Shown: positions 9,701 to 21,700 of the stretch, piece by piece
Layout: each line of letters begins with the position of its first letter
Numbering within the stretch: position 1 is the stretch's first letter
NCBI GenBank assembly: GCA_943736015.1
Contig: OX031059.1
Coordinates: 54,199,159 to 54,263,158, forward strand
DNA length: 64,000 nt
Direction of reading: 5' to 3'
Source of the DNA: Tridacna crocea
Lineage: Eukaryota > Mollusca > Bivalvia > Cardiida > Cardiidae
Position numbers and translations under genes: made by a program
The notes under the pieces: model-generated
Told to the model about the DNA's origin: nothing
What the model saw: the letters and a program-made list of their open reading frames with translations, nothing else
Databases searched by the model: none

Positions 9701-12700
9701 AAAACTACTATATGACAAAGTATTTTTCTCGCTGCCATTCCAGATATTTTTTCAAACTGTTGTGATTAGAGTGCTTTGAAAAAATCTATTTCTGCTTATG
9801 TTTCAAACAATGCATGTATGTGTTCCATTCGCGAAAATGGTAGGTTTTATAATTTTACAGTTAAGACAGACTCAGCATACATGCAGGATTGTCATATCAC
9901 CTCAAATATCAAAGTATAGACCTATAAGTGATCAGAAAAGTAGTCTAGAACTACTGAAAATTTAAGTTGGAATAGTTTTGCCTTCACCCTTTTTGGGTTT
10001 TTATTTGTTTTTGTATTGCAAAACTATTCCAACTTAAGATAGAATAGTCTTGCAAAACAAATCCCATAACATTTTCCTAATTTCAAGCGCAAAACTATTC
10101 TAAGTTGAAAAATGTGCTATAAAATCAAAATAATTTTTTTTTAATTAAAACTTTTAAGTATTTGTTGTTTCCCAAGTGCTTTCAGATATGTTGGTGGATA
10201 AAATGGTTCAAAAAAGCCAATACAAGAGAAATGAATCAGTTTTTTCCCTCTCCTGAAAAATTTGTCAAAACATAGTTAGAATAGTTTTGCGTTGAGCCCT
10301 CGATATGTACTTATTGGATTCGGTTGCTTTGTTATTTATTCAAAACTCTCATCTCTAAATTCAAAATGTGTACTTATAAATTGAGACCAGAGTCTAAGAG
10401 GAAATATTTTGAAGAGGCAAACTACCTGCAGACTTTATAGTGGTCCAAATTGAAAACATTTGCAGAAAACAATTTTACGGTGACTGGAGTTATGAATTTG
10501 GCTTTTAAAGACTTTAAAACATCCTGGACAAAAGGACAAATGCTGTTTACCAGAATCTTGCCCTTTATCCACATGTTTCAAGAATGTTTTTTCTCCAGGG
10601 TCATTACTAAGTGATCGTTCGAATAAGTATATATACAGATTACAGTGTACAACTAAAGAAGTATTACTCTATGGACATGGCAATGCATTATGCTCTTATC
10701 TGAACCTCTGATTTATACTCTTTAGGGAACCTGGCAACAACTGTTTCTACTGCCTAGATGTTTTATGGCGAACACCAAATGTTTTACAGACCAGAATGGG
10801 TAACTTGTTTCATTCATTTTTCATGTTGGTTTGGTCAAAGAGTGGAAGCCTTTACACCATTTTTTTGTTCTTTTTTCATATGTGGCCACATATGTAAGCA
10901 ACATAATATTGTCATATATGACGCCACTGCCCATTCATGTGTTTACAGGTCCATGTCCACTATGTATCTTTTGAAGCACTTGTCTGATTTGAAAACATCT
11001 CAATCATTTGTGCACTTCGATGAGACACCATGCAGAGTGGGGTTTCAGGCACCAGAATGAAGGTCAGGGTAACAGTACGGGTAAAAGGTTGGCATGTTCT
11101 GAAATCATGTTATCTTAGACTTTTTATTCTTCAGAAACAGCAGGTCTGATTTTTAAAAAAAAATTCATACAAATACACCTTGATAATTTGATGAGACAAA
11201 ATGTGGATCCAAGGTTGTAAATGCCAGGCTGCAAGGTTAAGGTCACATCAGAGGCAATGTAGGCAATTTTTGTGGCTTCAGTAGTTAGACTACTTAACTA
11301 ATTACCAAACAACAAAAATTTAGACAGGTCCATATTGAAATTAAACATGAATAAGAAATTGCAATTGGTTTCCAGCAGGTTGGAAAACATCGTAGGAAAT
11401 GGAGAAAATGCTGGTTACCAGCATTTTCTCCTTTCCCACAATGTTCTTAACCCTTTACCGCACAATGCTGCTTTTTAACGACCCTGGGAAAGGAGCCTTT
11501 TTAAGACATTGTAGGAAAAGGAGAACATGCTGATAACCAGCATTTTCTCCGTTTCCCACAATGTTTTCTATCCTATGAAAGAAAAACAACACCATTTGAG
11601 CCACATTGAAATTGCTGTCTGCAATCGCTTTCAATTTGGACAAGTCTACAAATTCGTCATCAGGTAAAGGGTTAAAAGGCTTAGAACTATCTCACGGTCT
11701 TACAACCCAGGTATTGTTTGGTAAAGGGTTAACTGAAAAGATGCAGAAGGAGTTTTAGGACTTCCATTCTACTCAGCTTTGAAATATTTTTACTTACAGG
11801 CAGCTGTTTGAGTGGGTTGACAGGAGATTCAGTAAATGTGAGCCGATCCTGTCCAGGTGTACAAAGATTACCAACAGTTGATCAGGCTATAACTTTTTTC
11901 AGTAAGTAAAACGTTCTCTCTTACATTGGATCAACCTTTCCCTATGCTAAATTAGTCCTTAACATTTTACCACATGGAAAAATTTTAGACTGGTCCAAAT
12001 TGAAAGCATTTGCAGATGACAAAATAAAGCTGACTAAAAACTGGAAATTTGTTCTGGGAAGGGTAGAAAACACTGTGGGAAAAGGAGAAAATGCTGGTTA
12101 CCAGCATTTTCTCCTTTTCCCACAGTAATTTCAAAAAGCTTCTTTCTCAGGGGTGTCAAAAGTAGGGATTGTGTGGTAATGGGTTAACAAGAAAGAAAGA
12201 TGTCAAATATTCAATTTTTGTCTAAATATATATATGCGTAATTCAACTTCATTTCATCAGTTTTAATCAAGAAACCAGTTGCTGTTTCAATGAAAATGTG
12301 ACCTAAGTATCTACCTGTTAGGTACAGCTATATACATGTAGATCTATTGGAATGAAACATGGTAAGTACATGGCTATGAATGATAAAAAGTTTAATATCC
12401 CTTTACCACACAATCCCGACTATTGACGACCCTGAGAAAGAAGCATTTTGAAAAAATTATGGGAAAAGGAGAAAATGCTGGTAAACAGCATTTTCTCCTT
12501 TTTCCATAATGTTTTCTGTTCTATCTAAGAAAACCTGCATCTTTTGAGCTACATTGAAATTGTTGTCTGCAAATGCTTTCAATTTTGTCGGGTCTAAAAT
12601 TTTTATTATGTGGTAAAGGGTTGTTGTAGTTGTTTTGAATTTGCAATGAGTCATCAGCTGGCAAACGGGGCTTAACCCTTTACAACACAATGCCAACTTT

Positions 12701-15700
12701 TGACGCTTCAGGAAAAGAAGCCTTTTGAAAACATTGTGGGAAAAGAAGAAAATGCTGGTAACCAGCATTTTCTCCTTTTCCCACTATGTTTTCTATTCTA
12801 TCAAAGAGAAATTACACCATTTTAGCGGCACTAAAATAATTATAGTCGTCTGCAAATGCTTTCAAGTTGGACAAGGCTAAAATTATGTCGTCTGGTAAGG
12901 GGGGTTAAATCTTTACCAAACGATAGAATCTTAGACTGGTCGGAATTGAAAGCATTTGCAGACATCAAATTAAAAGTGACTGAAAATTTGAAATTTGTAT
13001 CAATGATTTTTAGACTGGTCGAAACTGAAAGCATTTGCAGACATCAGAATAAAAGTGCCTGAAAATTTGAAATTTGTATCAATGAGGAGAGAAAACAAGA
13101 AGAGAAAAATTATGCTAGTGACCAGCATGTTCTCCTTTTCCCATAATGTTTTCAAAAGGCTTCTTTCTCAGGGTCTTCAAAAGTCGGCATTGTGTAGTAA
13201 AGTGTTAACACATTATCTGATGTATTGTACCAAGCAAGTGATCACATAATTATGGATCCGTGAAATTCTTTTATTTTCCTAGCAACTGATTTAATCATGA
13301 GATACACTGGTCTTTTGACAGGCAGGAAATCGGAATAATGGCAAAACATTTTGACCCAGGTCAGCATGCGCAAACTGCGCAAGCTGACCTGGGCCAATAC
13401 TCTTGCGGATGCATTAACCCTTTACCAAATGACAAAATTTTAGACGAGCCCAAACTGGAAGCATTTGCAGATGACAAAATAAAAGTAACAGGGTCGTCAA
13501 AAGCAGGGATTGTGTGGTAATGGGTTAAGGGGTTTCTTTTTCAAAGGGCTGGAAAGATTTTCCAAAAAAATTTTCAAGACCCTTTTGTTGTAGGTTTGTT
13601 AAAAAAAAGGATTGTTTTGTGAAGGGTAATTTGAGGACATGAAAATATATTTTAGTAAAAAGAGCTCATAATTAGAAATTTTTTCCGTGCAACAATATTC
13701 AGAAAATGGCCCAATTCCTAAGAGAATAGAGCATCATGGGATTTATTAGCCTGGCATTCAGGCCCTGTATTTAATTCATTCCAATAAACAAGGTACACAA
13801 CTACATAAAACGCACAGAAATATCTGTTGTTATTTGCCCTTTTTCTGAAATAAAGGTGTTAAATCAGACCATTGAGAACACGGAGTATTTGATTTGCAGT
13901 TTTACTTGATGATTTTGTTTTAACCCTTTAACCCATAAGGCATTTCTATGGTATCTCTAATTGACCCTAAAAAACAGCAAGGATGAAGCTGTTTCTTATG
14001 TGTATATGGCACCTTTTGATAGCATAGAAAACATTGTGGCAAAAGGTGAAATTGCTCGTCATGAGCAATTTCACCTTTTGCCACAGTGTTTTCCAAAGGC
14101 TCTTACAAGCAATGCGTAGAAATGAGTATCTGTGGAGTAAAGGGTTAATGGAAATGCTCTATTTGACGGACTGACACCAGATTTATGTAAAGTTACTTTA
14201 TTTCAGGAATGACAGAAGAAGTCAATGTTAATTGTATTTCCACATTTGAGGGTGTGTACCAGTTCACATATGAGGTGGATTACGGTGGTGGTGGTATCTG
14301 TGACAACCAGGACAGTCAGATTCGAGCTTGTCAAGATCCAGGTTCCGCTTATGTGGACAATCAAGTGTTCCGGATGCAATATGCCAAGTGTCGTGATGTC
14401 GAGACTTCTGAAAATAGGCGTATGATATTCTTCTCTCGCTCTTTTTAACTCTTTCCCAAACAAGCCCTGGTTTTTACGTCTCTGCAGTACAAGTCTTTAG
14501 AAAACACTGTGGGAAAAGGAGAAATTGCTCATAACGAGCAATTTCTCCTTTTCCCACAGTGTTTTCTAGGCTTTTGGAAAACTTTCTGCCATTCCCATCG
14601 AATTCATAATTGTCATCTGCAAACACTTTGAGTTTGGGACAGTCAAAAATTTGTCATTTGGGAAAGGGTTAACTCTTAACCAGACTACAAAATTTTAGAC
14701 TGGTCTATTTTGAAAACATTTCTTGACAATAAGTTGAATTAAACTCAAATGATGGGGGTTGACTTTGAAAGAGTAGAAAACATTGGGGGGAAAGGAGAAA
14801 ATGCTGGTGATCAACATTTTCATATTCAACATGTCATTTTCAAAAAACCCTTTCCACAGGGTCATTAAAACTTGAACTGTGTGGTGACAGATCAAGTCAC
14901 GATATTCAACCTTGAGTCTTTACATAACAAAGAATTTTCAGATTTGGCCATAATTCAAACCGTTTGTAGAAAAAAAGAAAATGGCTCACTTGATGAGATC
15001 TGTCTCTGAAAGGAGAAAATGCTGTACTCATCCATAGGTAACTTCCTCAGAGTCTTTACTCATTACCAAATGACAAAAGTTTAGGCTTGTCCAAATTGAA
15101 AGCATTTGCAGATGACAAAATAAAAGTGACTGAAATTTTAAAATTTGTTTTGTGAAGGGTAGAAAACATTATGGGAAATGGAAAAAATGCTGGTTACAAG
15201 CATTTTCTCTTTTTCCCACAAAATTTTTTAAAAGGCTTCTTCCTCGAGAGTTGTCAAAAGTCGTCATTGTGTGGTAAAGGGTTAAAACATGATATTGTGG
15301 TTTATTGTAGAACTCAGCCAGTGTTTTTTATACAACTTAATGAAGGAATTTTAGTCAAAGAATTATCTTCCTATCATGGTTTATCACTCCATAATCCATG
15401 GTAGTGAGTTATTAGGCAAAATGAATAATCCATGAGGGCAATGGCTCAATTGGTTTGTAAATTGTGCCTCGTAACTTAAAACATGGTTTATTGAACGATA
15501 TCCCATGATAGAAAGAAGATTATTTTGATTCAACAGGTCTTGAATAACTCTAAATCAAAGGAAAACAACTTCATACTTAGTCTTAACCCTTTCCCAAACA
15601 AGCCCTGGTTTTTACGTTTCTGCAATAAAATTCTTTTAAAAACAATGTGGGAAAAGGAGAAACTGCTCGTAACGAGCAGTTTCTCCTTTTACCACAGTGG

Positions 15701-18700
15701 TTTCTACCCTTTTTGAGAACTTTTGTCGTCTGCAAACTCTTGCGGTTTGGAAGGGTCCAAAATTTGTTGTTTTGGAAAGTGTTAAAACACAGATGCAGAT
15801 GATATTCCATTAAATAAACCATGGCTGTTCCACTTGCTTACCAAAACAAAACTCCACTGCCCTGATAGTAAATATAAAAAAAGCAAAATTTCAATAAAAC
15901 CTCATGCATCAAACACAACATATTAAACTCCTCTGTTTTACTGTTATATTTTCTCCCTTTCAAATGGCAAAGAAGAATGAATGTACATATATTGTCAAGC
16001 ATAAGACTCGTAGTTGCTTTGAATCCTCTGAATATTTTTTCATCCCCTCCAAGTCCTGTTTCCACTCTCATTTTCAGGAGATTTGGGACTTTGGAATACC
16101 AAAAAACAAAAAAAAAATGACATTGTTTAACCCATTACCACAGAATCCCTACTATTGACACCCCTCAGAAAGAAGCCTTTAGAAAACATTATGGGAAAAG
16201 AAGAAAATGCTGGTAACCAGCATTTTCTCCTTTTCCCACAATGTTTTCTACCCTTCACAAAACAAATTTCAAATTTTCAGTCACTTTCATTTTGTCGTCT
16301 GCAAATGCTTTCGATTCAGACAAACCTAAAATGTTGTCGTTTGGTAATGAGTTAAAACATTTTATTTATCTTCCATTTGATGACATGTACATTGAAGTCT
16401 ACTTCTCAAAAGTTTTTTTTTTTAACATCAATTGAGGCATAAAATTTTGGTGAAGGGTAGTTTAACCCATTACCACACAATCCCTACTTTTGACGCCCCT
16501 GAGAAAGAAGCCTTTAGAAAACATTGTGGGAAAAGGAGAAAATGCTGGTAACCAACATTTTCTCCTTTTACCACAATGTTTTCTACCCTTCACTAAACAA
16601 ACTTCAAATATTCAGTCACTTTTATTTTGTCGTCTGCAAATGCTTTCAATTTGGACCAGTCTAAAATATTGTTGTTTGGTAATGAGTTAAGTATGAATTA
16701 TTCATTGCACTGTGTTTACAGGGTGGAATTCATGTGTCAATTTACAATGTCTTTTTCATTACAATTTGTCTCTAGCAGATCTTTTACATCTTACACCTAT
16801 TTTTTATCCAGTCTAAATGCCTTACGCTGTAATTGGTTAATCATTATTTACAGAGATTCGTTACCAGTGTTACGGTACCTGGTTTGCTGTGAGGAGTGGG
16901 ATAGGTTATACTTTTGCTGCTATTTCTGACACTGTTGAAAAGGACAGCAGAGAGAGATTTAAGTGCTTGGTGAGTGTCTTTAACAGATTGAAGGATTAAT
17001 ATTTCCAAAGTATACATTAAAGTGAAGTATAAGTCCTTTACAAAATATTCAGATGTTTTAACTCTTTAACCTTTTCCCAAATGGCAAATTTTGGACCAGA
17101 CCAAAGTGAAAGCATTTTGCAGATGACAAATTAACAGTTGCTAAAAAGATGATTTTTCTATATGATAGGGTAGAAAACATTGTGGGAAAAGGAGAAAATG
17201 CTGGTCTAATGTCACAGTGTTTTCAAAAGGCTTCTATTCCTGACCAATTAAAAGCAGGGGTTGTTCGGGAAAGGGTTAAGAAACGACAAAAATTTAGACT
17301 GGCCCAAATTCAAAGGATTTGCAAATGACATATTAAATGCAACTGAAAGTATGATTTTTGTTTTTGTTAGGGAAGAAAACATTCTGGAAAAAGGTGAAAA
17401 TGCTGGTTAACAGCATTTTCTCCTGTTCCCACAATGTTTTCAAAAGCCTTCTGCTACAGGGTCGTTAAAAGTTGAGATTGTGTGGTAATTGGTTAATGCC
17501 CAGAGAAAAAAGAAATTTTGAAAACATTGTGGGAAAAAAAGAAACTGCTGGTAACCAGCACTTTCTCCTTTTTCCAGAATGTTTTCTTCCCTAATAGAAA
17601 CAAAATTCATCCTTTCAGTTGCATGTAATTTCTCCTTTTCTCACAAGTGCTTTCTATCCTTTCAAAGACATATCTTTATCATCTAATTCACCTTTAGTTT
17701 TGCCGGCTGAAAAATTTATGCTCTTGTTTTGGATCAGTCCAAATTTTGTCATCTAGTATAGAGTTAACTGATATAAGTACTTTTTCAAATATTTTCTGTT
17801 TCAGTTTCATAACCCTTTTTACACACAACCTGGAGTTTTAATGACCCTGAAGAAGAAGCCTTTACTTAGAAAGCATTGAGGGAAAAGGAGAAAATGCAGT
17901 AACCAGCATTTTCTCCTTTTCCCACAATGTTTTCAGAAGGCTTCTTTTTTGGGGTCATTAAAAGTCGTGATTGTGTGATAAAGGATTAACCAAACATTGC
18001 TTTGTCAAAAATCTTGACCTTTTGCAGATGGAAAAAAATCTCCAAAAATTACTTGTAAAATGTGAAATACATGGAAAGGTACTTAACCCTTTACCAGAAA
18101 CTGCCAACTTTTGACGCTCCTGGGAAAGAAGCCTTTTGAAAACATTGTGGAAAAAGAGAGAGAAAATGCTGGTAACCAGCATTTTCTTGTTTTCCAACAA
18201 AGTTTTCTACCCTGTCAAAGCCAAATTGCACCATTTGAGCCACACTGAAATTGTCGTCTGCAAATGGTTTCATTTTAGATAAAGCTGAAATTTTGTCGTC
18301 TGGTAAAGGGTAAAAGAATAAAATATAATTACTATTTTTATCAAACTGTTATTTTCAGATGACTCTGAAAAACCAGAAGGATGCTACGAACAAAATACGT
18401 TGGGTAATGTCAAGATTTGCAGACTGTAAGAAGTTGAACAGTATTTACAATGGTCCTGTGAGACTGGTTCTTACAAGAAGTAAGCAGCTTTTTAGGTTCA
18501 ACATAATTATTGTCTCCGGCCCTCTTTACCTCAGGACTATCAAGTGAATAAACAACAGGAAATATCTTAACCCATTAGCAAACGACAATATTTTAGACTG
18601 GTCCAAATTGAAAGCATTTGCAGATGACAAAATAAAAGTGACTGAAAATTTGAAATTTGTTTTCTGAAGGGTAGAAAACAGTGTGTGAAAAGGAGAAAAT

Positions 18701-21700
18701 GCTGGTTACCAGCATTTTCTCCTTTTCCCACAATGTTTTGTAAAGGCTTCTTTCTCAGGGGCGTCAAAAGTAGGGATTGTGTGGTAATGGGTTAAAAAAT
18801 GATAGCATATTAGATAGAAGAATATTATTTCATGCTTTCAGGTAGAATATCAAGAATAGCACTGAAAATATTTTTTGATGTTCCAGGGGTAGGACCAGTG
18901 AAAATACGGATTTCTATATTCTAGTTACCAAGGTAAATTGCGCGTGACTCACAACCAGATGGAAATATGACGTCATTTACCGTACATTTCTCGGCTTTAT
19001 GTAATGTTGTAATGTGTTGCTATGTGGGAAGGGTACGCCACAGGGAATAATTGAGCAGAACTCTGCTGGATTTTGATAAAGCTTCTCCCAGAAAGGGTTA
19101 AAAGCATGAAATAAATGGAATATTTGTTTTTTTCGGTGAAAGATCGAAATTTATTTCATCCCGTGAAACTATCGGTAATATTTTTACTCATGGCTGCGCC
19201 CCTTGTGAAAATATTACTGATGGTGTTCATTCGATGAAATAAATTTCGATCTTTCACCGGAAAAAAATAAATATCCTCTAGTTATTATTGAAAATTTGTT
19301 TGTGTGAAGTAAAAACTAACCTGCATTTTCTCCTTTTCCCACAATATTTTCTACCCTACCAGAACAAATTTCAATTTTTGAGTCACAAGTGCTTTCAATT
19401 TGGACCAGTCTATAATTTTGTCGTTTGGTAAAGAGTAAGAATTGCTCATTCTCCAAGAAAATTTGAAAGTTTTACAATAACTGCAGCTGCAGCAAACTGA
19501 TACTATGGTAGTTTTCATGTATCAATTTTTTAAATAACTGTTTACCACATGATCCCAAAGGACAAATTTTATAATTTCAGCCACATTTAATTTGTCTTTA
19601 AAATGTTGTATTACAAGTTATGTATCTCTTTTTTTCCCACAAACATGCTGCAAACTGTGGTGGTGATGATGATGTTGATGATTATGATGATGATGATGAT
19701 GGTGTAAATATCATCATCACAATTACCATCATTATCATGATCTTATTCTTAGTTTCTGGTAAGGGTGGTTGGTGTCCTACATTTTTCTCCTGTTCCTATA
19801 TTTTATTCTAAAGCCTTTTTCCTCAAGATCTTTAACCCTTTCCCAAATGACAAGTTTTAGACTGTCCCAAAGTCAAAGTGTTTGCAGATGACAATTTTGA
19901 ATTTGATGAGAATGGAAGAAAGTTTTCCTATAGGCTAGAAAACAATGTAGGAAAAGTAGAAATTGCTCGTTACGAGCAATTTCTCCTTTTCCCACAGTGT
20001 TTTCTAAAGACTTGTACTGCAGACACGTAAAAACCAGGGCTTGTTTGGGAAAGAGTTAAACCTTGGGATTGTTAGACAAGAGTCAATATAAACTTTTCTT
20101 CCACTTTTATTACAACAGTTCCGCCATCCACACCCTATCTTACACCACAGTGTAGTTTACCGAGGAACTTGACTGGTAAATGGTTAACCCAGGGAGTTCA
20201 GTACCAGTCTGATATAAACATCAACGAAACTCACATCTACTTTTACACGCCAATCAATGAATTTGAATACCAAGAAACGTACTATTCCTGTCAGCAGTCA
20301 CAGGGAACCCGGTATCTGATGACAAAGGTGGTTGTCGGGCGATGGTAAGTCATTAAGCTTGAGAAACAAATAAGTGGCATTTTGAAGACATCCTTTGATG
20401 AATATGTGATTGCATCAGAGCTCTAGATAAGAGAGAGCGATGGTATTCTAAATCCTTTATTTCTCTTTCAAACCCTATGTTGTGGGTACTCATTAGAATC
20501 GTCTGGTTGAGACGATTCTAATGAGTACCCATAACATAGGGTTTGGTGCAGAATAAATAGTATTTTTAATAGTTGAATTGAAATCATTCCCTCTATCTCT
20601 AGCTCTGTTGCATGTTTATTGCATGAATAGATGATGTGAAAACATTTTAGCAAAATAAGAAATGAAATTGTTTATTTTAAGCCCATTTCTCTTTTATGCA
20701 GTATTTTCGAAAGTTATCTACAGCAAGGCAGGATTTTCTCCTCTTCCCACAATGTTTTCCAAAGCTTTCTTTCTGATGGTCGTGAAAAGTCTGGATTGTG
20801 TGATAAAGAATTAAAGCTTTTTTGACCAGAAATGCACATAAGACAAACCCACGGGACATCTTGGATATAATTATGCAACAATTTTTTACCGTCTGATCTT
20901 GTTTTATGCTGTTTGCAAAAGCTACACAAGCTGTACATACATGTATCTATGAAAGAGCTATAATGTTTTTCCTTGTTCTATTTCAGTGAAGTAGATTTTA
21001 CCTGCTTTGATATTGTGTCTCGTCACCACAGTATTGTTCGGTACAGAGTGGGTAAGTTTGTTTTACTTTTGTAGCACTCTTCTGTTACTGCCAAGTAAAT
21101 GGAGCCAACCTTTTTTTTTGTTAGGTTTATAACTGTCTTTTTCTGTTCAGCTGAAAAATAATTGTGGCTCAAAGATTCACCTTTGGAAGGGTAGAAAACT
21201 TTGTGGAAAAAAGGAGAAAATGCTGGTAACCTCAATGTTTTCAGAAGCTGTCTTGTTTAGAGTTGTTTTAAGTATGTGTTGTGCGGTAAAACTTAACCCA
21301 TTACCACACAATCCCTACTTTTGACGCCCCTGATAAAGAAGCCTTTTGAAAACACTGTGGGAAAAGGAGAAAATGCTGGTAACCAGCATTTTCTCCATTT
21401 CCCACAGTGTTTTCTACCCTTCCCAGAACAAATTTCAATTTTTCAGTCACCTTTATTTTGTCGTCTGCAAATGCTTTCAATTTGGACCAGTCTAAAATTT
21501 TCTTGTGTGGTAAAGAGTTAACCAATCACTGTACAACTATTTTCAGACCTGCGCAGTTGTAATACAAAAAAAAAAATGAATAAACTTTTGAAGAAAAATT
21601 AAGCATTCTTTTTCAGCAGTCTGTAAACTCGTGGGAATAAAAGTCCATTGTAAAGTATTTCACCATATTAATCCTTTACTAAACAACAAAATTATAGACT

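Noticed and set aside
5884-10307. Open frames of 60-92 codons within the 4.4 kb element as a transposase
   Set aside because: No DDE, zinc-finger or other transposase motif could be seen, and the frames are short and AT-driven.
19832-20059. Bacterial-type terminators at the many stem-loops
   Set aside because: The hairpins belong to dispersed transposable elements in a eukaryotic genome with spliced genes; no operon context exists.
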